Shown piece by piece: positions 1 through 11,829 of a stretch of DNA of 64,000 nt (positions are counted from its first letter, which is position 1; each line of letters starts with the position of its first letter). The stretch comes from Tolypeutes matacus (lineage: Eukaryota > Chordata > Mammalia > Cingulata > Chlamyphoridae). The position numbers and the translations under genes are program-made. The stretch is from NCBI GenBank assembly GCA_026826555.1, contig JAKSZT010054324.1, positions 434,001 to 498,000 on the forward strand. Direction: 5' to 3'. The notes beneath the pieces were generated by a model. It was given only the letters and a program-made list of their open reading frames with translations. It had not been told where the DNA came from and searched no databases.

Positions 1-1560
1 TATAAACTTGATGATTCTTTTCAGCTGCAGTCTCTGTGAGTGATGATTTCACTAATTGTAGTCACTGCCAAAAATAAGCAGTTTTCACATAGGATCCTGA
101 CTTGCCAGTTTGGGGGCTTGTTCTCTTCCTGATATGGTTACCAGGTACACGCGTTTTGAAAAGGAGCTATTTGCCTCTATTGAGATCTTGTCAAAACTAA
201 AAACAATGGAGTCTTGGGACTCTCCATCCTTAGTTTACTACTTTGGGGTTAGTCAACTCAGACACAAAGACAAACTGGAAAGGGCCTAACGAGCATCACT
301 AGCCCAGTGGAAATGGTATGCTCAAGAACAAAGCTGGCCTGTTACAGGTAATACCTTAATTTACACAAAACAGTGGCAAATAATCCTTTGAGGGAAACCC
401 TATCCCCAATTCTAGCCCCTGAGGCAAAGCTGATGGCTCATTGGAGCCCTCAACTTACAGTTTCCCTTCATGTCTGTGTCTGGTTAGGATGTTTCAGCTA
501 AGCTGAATCCTGATGGTGTCCACTGGTCAGCTGCAGCTCTTCAACCTCAGTACCAGGTACGTATAGAAGCAAAGCTAGATATAGTTACTCTGTTGAGAGG
601 GCAGAACTGAAGGCCATCCTCATAGCTCTGCCCTATACCCTCTTGATGAAATTTGCTCTATTTTTACTGGCTCTTGGACTATTGCCAAAGCTTTTTCTTC
701 TGCCAATTGGAAAACTACGACTGGCAAATTAAAGAAACCTTTCTTTGGGCCTGCAAATGGTGGAAACAAATTATGATTGCAGATTGAAACATCTGGGTCA
801 CTCATGGAGAGTCCCAAAGTAAGGACGATTTCTCTGGTGAGACTGACTAGAATTAAGCTGTAAATTGAGTCTATCCCACCTCGATTGCCACAATTGTTTA
901 TTGGATTCCTCACGGTATTGGACATAGTGATACATTTATCATCATAGACTGGGCACAAAGTAAAGGACTTACTGTGCCTGATGCAGAGGTTACGACTGTA
1001 TGCCAGAACGTTGACTGTCACCAAAAGTTGACCTTTTTGCCTCATAGGGAGAGAAGTAACATTGTATAGAATGTTGCCTGTTACCACTCCTTGCAGGTTG
1101 AGTATGTTAGACCTTTGCCGCCTTCTCAGGACTCCTGGTGGTGTCACACCACTTGTTAATGCTTTTAAAGCTATGTTTGCAGTCTAATAAGCTGCCTTAT
1201 TGTGACTCTTAAGACTAATTTGTGTCATGTTTTTTTTAACTTTTCAGACCATTTACAATGTGCTGGTTGTCACAAAGGTAACCCGACAGTGGGCTGAGAA
1301 TCAAGGTAGTTGATGGACTTTCTATAATCCCGACTATCCACAGTTATCTGGTATTGTTGAGAATTGGAAAGGCTTCCTCAAAAATTGACTCAAAAATATT
1401 TCTGACTCTACTTTCCTCAACTCCTCATGATCTGCTTATCTTAGTAAGGTGGCTTGGTCACTGATTGTAGGTGTTCCCAGGTAAAGATCATCTCTTCTTG
1501 AAGATCTCATGAGTATCCTCAGGCTAGCCTGGATCATACCCAGACTAGTCAAAAGGAACT
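1..1560 (+). pseudogene. Degenerate endogenous retrovirus pol remnant (RNase H to integrase)
   Basis: This is a decayed retroviral polymerase region on the plus strand with no open frame. In order, I see an RNase H-like stretch (about 500-830), a histidine/cysteine zinc-binding-like stretch (about 880-1010), an integrase-core-like start (about 1090-1140) and a later integrase-core part (about 1250-1400). Each stretch carries stop codons and frame changes between neighbouring blocks, so it cannot make an enzyme. The left end runs off the window, so gag and the 5' LTR are not visible. The antisense frame at 620-1147 is a by-product of this region. The order RNase H then integrase is standard for retroviruses, but I cannot assign a class by eye. 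Confidence 0.6.
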
Positions 1561-2640
1561 TAAAGGATGAAAAAATTATGATTCACAAAAATCTATGGTC
1601 TCTTCAGCCATTCACTACTAAAAAGCAGGATTTTCTTGTTAAATTGGTATGATCTTAGATCTTAAAGAAGCAACCACTAGGTTGAATACACTGTTGCCAA
1701 GTTCCTCTGCAGTGGCCTTCATAAGCCAATGTGGGAGTATAATGGGTCTCTGTAAGTTTTGCAAAAATGCCCTTATTCCTCCTGTACCTGATATTTGAAG
1801 GGGAAGGTCTTAATGTGAGTAGGGGATGATTGGAAACATGGTGAAGTTATAACTACTAGAATGGGACACACTAATTTTGTGACAGTGGAGGAATAAGAAC
1901 AACTGTGGCACCTGAGTAGGGCATACCTCAAACTTCAGAAGGTATGAGGGAGGAGACAGATTAATCGTCTTTGTTTCTCAGAACCCCTCCTGTAGATTTC
2001 CACATGCATGAAAATATTATAGTGCAACTCTCCCAAACGTTTGCAAGCACTTTATAATTGACTGCTGGCTAATGCCTAAAGAGGCTACTCTGACCGTGAT
2101 TGATTGACATTCCCTTAAACCTTGTGAGGAGTCTATAGGAAATATCACAGGATGGCAACAGCTAATGCACCGCTTACATAAAATACCTGTCAACACCTCC
2201 AGATATCTTCCTCAGGGAGCTAAAGCAAACAGGAGTAATAGTTATCTACCATGAGGATCTTTGTCTCTCAGCTGCTGACATGCATGGATCACAAGGACAA
2301 GTTTCCAATCATCTCCACTATTTTGAAGTGCTAGCAACAAGAATAAATCCTAAAACTTGGGGATTAGGGTGATAGTATTTAAATGCTACCATCCTAAATG
2401 GACCAGAGGAAATCTGATTTGATTCTGGAAGTTTCCATATTAGATTCTTATATTTAGCCATCATCTGTCTGAGATGGATATGAAATTCTTCATGTACTCT
2501 ATTGTCCTTTTGGAAGCAGTAAAGGACCTGTTTCCTGATTTTTTTTTTCAGGGGGTGAATGAAGAGGTCTGGGATAAAACATAGTGAAAGCAGGAAGGTA
2601 TAAAGAAGGGGAAGACTTCTTTTCACTTTGATCTATTGTT
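1560..2640 (+). other. Probable 3' remainder of the same retrovirus-like element
   Basis: This follows the integrase-like region directly and has the same less AT-rich composition. I cannot recognise env or an LTR here. The minus-strand frame at 2318-2626 has no features of a known protein. Assignment rests on position and composition only. Confidence 0.3.
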
Positions 2641-3905
2641 ATTTCTCTCTAAAAGTATACCTATAATTATGTATATAAGTGTATTCATATATGTGTCAGT
2701 ATGTGTGAGTGTGTACAAAAGTATGTCTATATGTGTAAATATAGATACAAATGAAAAATTCCTTAACGTATCTAATGTGTATATGGATAACCATCTTTCT
2801 ATTTTTGAATATTGGTTCAGGTCACCTTCTCTTTTTATATTTTATTTATTATTCTCAGGAATGAGAAGGTGGTATTCTAACTGAATGAAAGTGGGGTGTT
2901 AGATTCCTATACTCATATCCCCACCTTCTCAGAAGTTAATAAATACATCTTTACTCTTTCACTTCTAGCTCATGCTACACTATTTGCCAATGTTGAACAT
3001 CTAGCTTTCTTGAGGTTTCTGTTTTTTTTTCTTTGATAATACTACATCTTTCTCATTCTCCTTCTACATCTGCAATTACGTATGATTGTCTTCTTTACTA
3101 GTAGTTTATCTGCTACCAGATTTTTAAAAATATAAATATATCTAACAATTATATCATCATTCTCTTGTCAGTCCCTTCAATCATTTTATTTAAATAAATT
3201 TTACTCTGGCCCCTTTGATGACCCTCTCTAACTTCCTGGATTAATCCCCAAAAATCATCACAAACACAATTCGTTACTAATGTATATATCTTGATTGTAT
3301 AATTATTATGTTAGAAAGTTAATTTAAATAAAAATTTACAAGAATATATTCATTTATTTTGCCTTATGCTTAGTAAATTCTTTTAAGCTGAAAAAAAAAT
3401 CAATGATTGCTCTTTAAGTAAAATTGCATTATATTTTTCCCTTTCATCTCATTTCTCTCATCCAGGAATAATTCTCATATATTTATGAGAGTTTCTTTGA
3501 GTTAATGGTGAACACTTTAACTTGATTTCTAATTTACACATTTATTTTATTGTCATCTGGTTAGTTGTTCACGCTTATTGAAAATAAATTTAAATGAAAC
3601 AATTTTTATTAAATCAGCTTTTGTTCCTTCTTTTAAACAAACTGTTATCTTAAAGAGAATTAAGAAGACAAATTGAAGATTTCCTAAAGCTTTCTTTTCC
3701 TCCTTACTTCTTCCTTTAATATTTTAAGCTATTTTCTGAATGCTCAGATTGAATCCTTTTAAGTAATTTAAATTTTGCTTAGTGTTATAAAAGCACTGAT
3801 ATCTTAGCTCTAATTAGTGCATTTTCCATTGATATTTAGTTTTAGGTTACATAAGCATATCAAGGACATTTATCTACTTTTAAATATATTTGTCCATATA
3901 TTATA
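2640..3905. other. Unassigned AT-rich sequence
   Basis: It holds a loose TGTG/TATA-rich patch near 2660-2760 and an AATAAA within 2935-2945. I see no recognisable gene or repeat family. Confidence 0.5.
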
Positions 3906-4384
3906 TATATTGTAGTGGTTTATGACTGATGTACCCAAGAAAAACATTCTTAAATTTAATCCATTCCCATGGGTGTGAATCTATTGTAAGTAGGACATTT
4001 TGATGAAGTTACTTCAGTTAAGAAGGTGTGCCCACCTCAGTCAGGATGGGTCTTAATCCTGTTGCTGGGGTTCTTCATAAGCAGAGTGAAGTTCATACAA
4101 AGAGAGAAAGCCACAGGGAGCAGCCAGAAGCTGAATTCAGTGAAATCCAGAAGAGAAGGGAGAGGCCAGAAGAGGCCATCATGTGCCTTACTATGGGACA
4201 GAGGAGCCAAGGCTTGCCAGCAGCCAGGCCCAGAATGCTGGTCTTAAGGAAGAACGCATTGCCTTGATGATGTCTTGATTTGGTCTTTCTTTCAATCTCA
4301 AAATTATACTAATAAATTCACATTGTTTAGGTCATCCCGTTGTACCATATTTGCTTGAGCAGCCAAGGAAACTGAAACATATGT
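3906..4384 (+). mobile_element. Solo LTR, MaLR/ERVL-like xenarthran family, copy 1
   Basis: The LTR body is 3911-4379, starting TG and ending CA, with a polyadenylation signal AATAAA at 4311-4316. It is flanked by 5 bp, TATAT on the left (3906-3910) and TATGT on the right (4380-4384), one mismatch apart. A 5 bp duplication is the usual size for ERVL/MaLR. The body matches a second copy at 22633-23082 in the same block order, including the shared stretch GTAAGTAGGAC and the AGAAGAGAAGGGAGAG purine block. A reverse-oriented older relative lies at 29065-29537. No internal region is attached, so it is a solo LTR. Confidence 0.75.
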
Positions 4385-4655
4385 ATATATATTTTTTCTT
4401 TATATAATACATTTTATATAATATATATTTGTTTATACATTTCTTATATATTTGGCATATTATGTAAATATACTAAATGAATTGATTTTTGATGAAATTT
4501 TAGACTGGTAATGAATCTTTCTTAACATAAGAAACATGGGTCCTGATATAGGCATTATCTCCATGTGCACAAGGAATAAACAGCTTTTTCATGACACATA
4601 CTTAACAATACAATTTCTGGGAGAAAACAGATGCACATCTTATTCATTCTTAAAT
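4385..4655. other. Unassigned AT-rich sequence
   Basis: TATA-rich low-complexity DNA just right of the solo LTR; no gene or family recognised. Confidence 0.5.
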
Positions 4656-4739
4656 ATCGGTGATATTTAAAGCCATGGTACCAATTAATACTTCTTTCGG
4701 CAGAATATAAGGCTTTCTGATTCATGCTACATCTTCTCC

Positions 4740-5000
4740 AGCATTTTCTAATATCAGTTCATTATTATTAACAATGTTTTGAGCGTGAAAATGTGATCTA
4801 ATTGTGGGTTGAAATATTTGTTTATTTTTCTTGGTCATTCATGATTCTTGTGTAGTAAATTACCCATTCAAGTAATATCCCATTTGAACTGGTTTATCTA
4901 TTTTTTTCTCACTGATTTCTATATATTCTGAATTCTAATCTTATTTTGGTTACGTTTGCGTAGGATAGTTTTCCAATGTATGATTTTTTCTGTTTTTAAA
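4740..5000 (-). mobile_element. Old L1 fragment (ORF2 3' part)
   Basis: The plus strand reads like the complement of an L1 ORF2 3' segment, with the sequence TATATATTCTGAATTCTAAT near 4920 resembling a recurrent L1 block. It is heavily diverged. Order relative to the next fragment shows it is a separate piece. Confidence 0.4.
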
Positions 5001-5029
5001 TTGTGCTTTTGCTGAAAATAGTTTTATAA

Positions 5030-5510
5030 GTTTTATTCATGTTTAAATGATATAAAATAAACTGCTCATCTTAAGACATACTACATACTCATAAAACCAT
5101 AAGCACAATCAAGATAATGAATATTTCCATCACTCTCCTAAAATTTCTTCAGGCCTTTTTATAACATATTTTCTGTCATTCTTGTGCCCTGTCCCAAATC
5201 CCCAAACAACTCTTTGTCTGCTTACTGTTAATTTAAGATTATCTTGTATTTCTACAATTTTGTATAAATGTAATTTTATATGCTTTTATATATATATATA
5301 TTTAAAAATGTATAGAATTTTATAGAAATTTATATATTGCACAGTCATGCAGTATATACTCCTTTTGTCCAGCTTCTTTCTTAAGCATAAATATTTTGAG
5401 TTTTATCCTGCATTTATATATACAGAACAATTCTTTTTATTACTGAGTGAAGTTCCATTTTATTGATATACCATAATTTGTTCTATTTGACTGCTGATTT
5501 TTTTCCCAGT
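5030..5510 (-). mobile_element. Old L1 fragment (3' end)
   Basis: The block around 5430-5510 (TATTACTGAGTGAAGTTCCATTTTAT-like, then ATACCATAATTTGTTC) is the complement of the well-known L1 3' segment. Upstream text matches L1 3' UTR style. No coding frame survives. Confidence 0.55.
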
Positions 5511-5639
5511 TTTTGTCTACTACATGTAAAGCTATGAACTTGTACCTTTTCTTTAATAACAATACTTCTTCCACTTTCTCAGTTTTCATATTGTTTTGTT
5601 GTTTTATTAGTAAACTCAACTCCACATAAAATTGTGCCT

Positions 5640-5995
5640 CCTACTATATTATTTTTATTTGTTCCTCTTTTCTCTGTCCTTGATCAATCTTGTCAAATGT
5701 TTCGTAATTTTATAACGAATTTTAGAGAAAATAAGCTATGTTTTTTAAAAAGTTTTGTTTCTTCTTACTTGTCCAGTTAATTATTTTGTTTCCTAGGCTT
5801 TGTAGTTTCCTTCCTTTTGCTGACTCTACTGTAGTGTGTTCTTCTTCTAATTTTAAAAGTTACATATTTAGATTATTTTTTCAGGCTTTCTTCTCTTCAA
5901 TGTAGTTCTATAAATGTATAAAGTACTGCATCTTCCAAGTTTTGATATGCATATTTTTTAACATTTCCCTAACATTCTGATTCAATTTGCCTAGA
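5640..5995 (-). mobile_element. Old L1 fragment (ORF2 endonuclease/RT linker)
   Basis: The complement shows the A-rich ORF2 linker found between endonuclease and RT in L1, strongly diverged. It is probably part of the same old insertion as its left neighbour, with internal loss. Confidence 0.45.
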
Positions 5996-6480
5996 GTGAG
6001 GCTCAGGTACATCTATCTTCATGGATACAAGAAATCCATGTCCTTAAATGCTCACCAGGTTAATCTGATGTATAGTAAATGTTAAGAAATAAAACTCTAG
6101 AAGCCTTGTACATTTAGAAATAATTAATATTGTGACCATTCATTAAGTTATTTAACATTGCTGAGATTGATTAACTTCACTAATAAAATGAGGTCTTTAG
6201 GTTTAGTAATCTGTCAGGCTCATCAAAGTCTAGAGTGTGAGTCAGTGTTCCAACAAAATATATTTTAAAAGTCAAAACAGGATCATTCAAGGAATGTTTA
6301 TATAAAAAGGATATTTATGAAGGTGTGGTATAAGAGAATGGCCAAGTGGTAGCCACTGATCTGTTACCATATCTGGGCTTATAGGGAAAGAGTTCAGTAG
6401 AATCAGCTGTTCTTTGGTCATTTTTTGCCTATTTGGCAGTATTGGAGCCAAAATAATAAGGAAGCAAGAGGGTAGCCCTT
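5996..6480. other. Unassigned AT-rich sequence
   Basis: No gene or repeat family recognised. Confidence 0.5.
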
Positions 6481-6484
6481 TATT

Positions 6485-6690
6485 TATTTTTCAAGAATAT
6501 TTTTTTCTTTATTAGACAAATTGTGGGTTTACAGAACAATCATGCAAAAAAGACAGGATTCCCATACATTACCCTATTATTAACATCTTCATTGGTGTGG
6601 AGCATTTGTTACAAGTGATGATAGCACATTTTTATCATTGTACTATTAACTATAGTTCATGGCTTACCTCAGAGTTCACTGTTGTGGCAG
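6485..6690 (-). mobile_element. L1 3' end, xenarthran type
   Basis: It shares with the L1-C 3' UTR (near 57090-57130 and 57650-57700) the blocks for 'tattaacatctt', 'ggagcatttgttacaa...gatga' and 'taactatagt(t/c)cat'. It is short, 5'-truncated and on the minus strand. Confidence 0.55.
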
Positions 6691-9305
6691 CTCCGAGGGG
6701 CGGGGGGTGGGGGGCGGTAGAAAGCTGGAGAAGAATGCAAAGTGCATCTGGAGAGACATATTGGGGTTCTGATATGGCTAGTTCATGTACTACAATTTTT
6801 TTTTTTTTTTTTTTGCATCAAGTATTGTAAACTCTGCTGTGTTTGTAGTTATGCCTTCCATTAATACTAAATTTGGCATCTACTTCACAATATCTTATAG
6901 TTATTTCTTAAAGTCTCGATCTTGTGGATTTTCAAAAGTGATTTTAATTTTGTGACTATTGTAGTTGTTGTTCTACATATTTTTTCATTTTTCCTGAAAT
7001 ATTTTCTTTATGAAAATAGTAAATAGGCAAATAAAAATATGTCCATTAATAAGCAATAGTGGTTATATTTGAGTAAAGGATGAGTTAAAATGGTGAACAC
7101 ATTTTTTCCCAAGAGAAGTGATTTCTGTGTTCTAAAGAGGAAGTTAAAATTATTTTAGGTCAAGGTTTGTCATTCTATTCCCTGCTATTTTTAAACTTTT
7201 GTGGGTTCCAGGAATTTAAACATGCACTAGGCTATGTAGTTTTCTCAATTCAGTCGTGTGTCAAGGTGCTAAAAATGAAAGCTTTATTAATAGCAAAAAT
7301 TGTCAAAAGCTCTATTTTTGTGTCTAAGAATTAGGGAAATGGGATTTCTAGAAGAAAGTTAATTTATTTGAAAAGAGTGTAGTGAGGGTTATAATCAAAA
7401 GGATAATATTCTCCTCAAATGAGTAAGTTACCATCTCTTGGCTTAAACTTAAAATGTTAGTTAGATTTTTGAGAAGAAAAAAAATATTAATAAAAATATT
7501 TTTTCTTAAAATGACCTAGAATATTCTTAAACCAGATTAGAAACTGTAAGGTGTTTTTCTGTGGGTAAACTATCACTTAATTTTATGTAGAAATTTCTAG
7601 ATGGAGAAATTTCTTTAGAAACTTACTACTTTAAAACACTTTATTTTCAACTGAGAAAATCATGAGTCTGGTTTTTGTCCATAATCTTCACTTCAGATAT
7701 GAGATTGGTAGAATGACCAAAAAAAAGTCTCTTTTTTTTGTATAAATCAGGAAAAAGGTTTTCTTGGTATATACTATTTGTCTGAAAATGATACTTAGAG
7801 AATTTTTCCATAACAATATTTTACTATTGTTCAGAAATACATCATCATAACTTAAAAATCCTACTTAATTCTGTGCTCCTAGAACCAGACCTATATTTGG
7901 CAAAAAATATGTGAGTGGTAATTAGAAAACAACAGCACAGGACCATTGAAGTTAGTTTATCAGTCATGATAAGATATCTAAATGATAGAAAATCTAAAAT
8001 TTTGAAATCTTTGATTTTTCTACAAAGAATTTTAATTTGGAACCTTTATTTCTTAGAGCATTTTTTTTTAGTGACTCAAATACTATGCAATGATTAACTA
8101 ACAGTTGGGGGAAAGGTAATTTGTCAAATAATTCTGTGATTTATGATACAGAATATGAAATCATAGTCATGTCTTTAAAATTAATACAGAAACCAATAAC
8201 TATGAATCATACACTTATAACTTAAGGCACAAGCACGAATGTATTTCTTCTTCTGTGCACATATGCCATTTAGCTTATAGTTTTAAAACAGCACCTTCTG
8301 TGGCACATTGTTTTTTATTAGTTAACATGTCTCCTATAGTAGAATGTATGTAACTAGCTTACACTCTAGTTTTCATAATATTTTATTTTTGTATTTTTGT
8401 TAAAAGCATTCATTCATTAAATGTTATGTAACACATACCATAATTTTCATAACTTCTTTTGGCATTTCCTTTTTTTTTTTTAAATATACAATTCTAAGTG
8501 GACTCTTTGATATTATCTACCTTTTGTTATTATTACAAATATTAAATATTTATAAATATGATACCAAGATTTTTAATTATGCACTCTCAAATCTTTGAAA
8601 TTCTGCACGCAAATCATAAATATTAAAAGCCAAAAATAATAGCTGTTCTCAAATAATTAGCTAATAAAATGAGATGCATTGCATTAGTCAATCCTTTCAT
8701 TTTTTTAAAATGTATATTATTATCATGTAAATTTTAGTTATTAATTCTCTGTTATTAACTCTCACAAAATTACCTTGCCCATTTTACACATGTTCAACAG
8801 TTCCATTTTGTATGCACACTGTTGGGAGGCAATTCTCAGTGGTGTACTGCACTCTGTATCAACTTTTGCTCAGGACTACCTTTTCAGAGATGTGTGTCTG
8901 TGTGTGTTGCTCACACACATTGTGTTGATTTCCTATTAATCTTAATTGAAAGGTAAAGAGAAAATTTTATTAGATATTAGGACATACCTACTAATCTGGC
9001 ACATCATTACACCTAGGTCAATCAATCCTTAAGAAAAAGATCTTAAAAAGCATGATCCCTAATTCAAAGGTTAGGGCCAATGCAGTGCATGTCTCCTGCG
9101 TGTTTATTTTGCACCTGACATTTCAATACCTCTCCCAGTAGGACTGAATATGAGAATAGGTAATATTCAGGCATCTGGGCTGTAAACAGAGAAGAGCATT
9201 TTCATGCAGGCTCTGCTTTCTTGATCCTAAGGACCATGGATATTTATAAACATGGGTATAATTGTAATTCTTGGGACCAGTGTAAAAGGAAAGGAATGGC
9301 AGACC
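6691..9305. other. Unassigned AT-rich sequence with G-run and poly-T
   Basis: It contains a G-rich stretch at 6697-6717, a poly-T run at about 6796-6814 and another near 8468-8481. A mixed TGTG/CACA patch lies near 8890-8930. The 60-residue frame at 7915 has no recognisable features. No gene seen. Confidence 0.5.
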
Positions 9306-9311
9306 TATAGT

Positions 9312-9400
9312 GGTTTTTTTTTTTTTAATTTTTTATTTATTTTTATTGTGGGTAAAAATAAAAATTCTCACAATACATACAAACATTTACAAAATGATAT
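9312..9400 (-). mobile_element. Possible L1 3' tail fragment
   Basis: A T-run is followed by TTTTATTGTGGGTAAAAAT-like text, which resembles the complement of an L1 3' terminus with poly-A tail. Very short and tentative. Confidence 0.35.
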
Positions 9401-9499
9401 ATAAATATACATGCATATATGTGTATTTGCTTACAAAAATGTTATATATACATATATTTTAAGAGGTGCTTAGATTACCCAAAATATTACACGGAACCC

Positions 9500-10234
9500 A
9501 CTGGGATTCCTATAGTGTTTTTTATCTTTAATCTCTTTTAAGTGCACATAGACCTGGGGTAATAAGAATGCTATAATTTAAATAGCTATGCAGATGATAC
9601 GTTAAGAAGTAGAAAAATATGTGGTGCTTACCTCTAGGACAATTATGTTCACACATGGAATTAGGTTGAGTATGAAGTGAGATAATCCAAAGAGGTCGGA
9701 ATCTATCCTTGTAAAAGCGACTGAGAGGTGGAGGGGGGGGCGGGGATGAGAGATGTTAGTTGGGTTCCAGAATCTCCAGAGGTCTTTGAATTTGCCTATT
9801 GATCTGAGACAGAATTGGAATAGGAAAAACAGATTTTTTTAATTTAAAAAAATTCTATTTGATTTTTTTTCCGTGATTTTTTTTCAGAACTCTGTATGGC
9901 CTTTTTTCTGATATTCTACATCAGGTTGTTAGAGGAAGGGAGAACTCATCACATTTAGACTCAGTTACTTGACCAAGGACTCCTAACCAGTTTTCAGTTA
10001 TTCAATGAGTATACAACCAAGTAACATTGAGAAGAATTAAAGCGATTTTATTTTCAGAAGAAACGTTTTATATTTTGAAATTATATCTCTTTGTAATTTC
10101 CTTTCCAGAAATAATAATGAAACAATATAGCTTGGGCCCACAGAAACCTGTTGAAATATGTTTTTCATTTTTGGCTGATAAAGTGAATAAGTAGCTGTTT
10201 CTTACATTTGCCACACTGTCTAAACTCAGCCTTT
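9500..10234. other. Unassigned AT-rich sequence
   Basis: Contains a nearly pure G tract at about 9729-9745. No gene or family recognised. Confidence 0.5.
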
Positions 10235-10560
10235 GTACTTTTCCACTTTCTCTGCAATGCTCTTTCCCAAGATATATTCTTGGTATACTCCCTCACATTG
10301 TTCAGAATTTTACTCAAAGTTCTCTTCAATGAAACCTTTCCTAGCTACACTGTTTAAAATTGCTAACTATCCCTTTAGCTATCAATGCTTTCTGTTTTAT
10401 CCAAAGTATTACCTAAATACTTCATTTTATTTCTATTCCTCCTTTACCCTTCAGAAGAGTAGGGATTTTTGCATGTTGTATTTAAGGCTTTGTCAAGAAC
10501 AAGTTTAAAAACATAAAGGATGAACAGTAAATAGTTGTTGAATGAACAAGTAATTAATTG
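10235..10560 (+). repeat. L2 LINE 3' fragment
   Basis: The order of blocks follows the L2 3' end: CTCTGCAATGCTCTTTCCC at the left, then TTACTCAAAGTTCTCTTCAATGAAACCTTTCCT, then the terminal 'AGTAGGGATTTTT... TTGTTGAATGAA'. The frame at 10233-10508 is a chance reading of this repeat. Confidence 0.7.
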
Positions 10561-11540
10561 ATGAAAGGCTATACTTCATCCTAGAACTCAATCTTTCTTG
10601 TCATCCCTTTGTTTTTTCCATTCTTGCAGTACTTCTATAATTTCTCAGATAACTCCAGGGCCATAAGGTCTGCAAATTTTCTCTCAGCCTCTAACAAGCC
10701 CTGCTACATTTACTACCTTCTGCTTAATCATTTGAACCATTCTTTCAACACCCTCAAGAGTCCCTTGACCACTGCCCATTTGCTGTGCATGCCCTGCAAA
10801 TTCCAAACCCAGAATCTATCCCTCCATCTACCGTATTTGTATTTAGAATTGGATTTGTAAGAGATTTGGGGCCAAAAAAAAATCCATAAAAGTAAGCAAA
10901 ACTAGGCCCAAGAGCAGGCATAAAAAAGGGTACAATTGGAACTACTGGAGAGGGACTTCCTCCACCAATGCCTCACAACACACACATGCAGCTCAGATTT
11001 AGGAGAGTGAGAGCAGGGAGTGGGAACATGATAGAATATCAAAGGTGCATAAAATAAGCTGTATCACTCATCCCAGTTCTTCTGACATGCTCTCTGTGGG
11101 GGAATGGAAGTGATCCATTTAGTACCTCACCTCCTCTGGCCAGGGCATTATTCCTGCTGTAATAATTCTGATTAAAGCAAATATTGGGATTTAAGGCTTA
11201 AATTTCAGAGGATGGTGATAGCTAGGGAGGTCATCAAAAGAAATATGAGGTATATTTCCTGCTGTAAGCTAGCTTATACTCTTGTAGATAAAAATAACTG
11301 TAGACAAAATGACAGATTTATAAAAACTATTTAAAAATCCTGAATTGTACATTTCTGTCTAAAAGTATGTGGACTGCATAAATGTAAAGAATTTTCTTGC
11401 AATTTTACCTCATCACTTGTTTCATACCTGCCCTGTAGAGCTCAGGCACAAATGGATGAATCATAATCCTTGGTAAATTACACATTTTCATATTGTTTTT
11501 GTTCTTTCATTTAAACAATAAAATGATGCCTTTTTAATTT
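10561..11540. other. Unassigned sequence
   Basis: Slightly less AT-rich than its surroundings. The 83-residue frame at 10609-10860 shows no domain or coding signature. No family recognised. Confidence 0.45.
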
Positions 11541-11785
11541 AGGTATAACAGACATGCTTACATTATATTAGGCATAATTCAAAGTCCTTAAAATATTTCA
11601 TTAAATCTTCAAAACCATTTGGAAGGAAGATGCTACTATTATCCACTTTAATATGAGGAAATACAATTTGGAAAGATTAATGAACTTTCTAAGAATGTAT
11701 AACTAGTTAGCATAGACACTAGGATTTGAACTCAGGCAGCAAGACTCCTGAGTATTATTTTACTACTACCATGCTGCTTCTGAAA
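11540..11785 (-). repeat. MIR SINE
   Basis: Read on the plus strand it shows the complement order of MIR: TTATCCACTTTAATATGAGGAAA, then AAAGATTAATGAACTTTC, then AGGATTTGAACTCAGGCAG, then a CCATGCTGCTTCT end. Diverged but complete in block order. Confidence 0.65.
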
Positions 11786-11829
11786 TATGATTTTTTAAAT
11801 TTGTACTTAATATCTAAAATATTACCCAT

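Noticed and set aside
620..1147. 175-residue minus-strand open frame
   Set aside because: It is antisense to the decayed pol region, has no domain, and its composition follows the plus-strand remnant.
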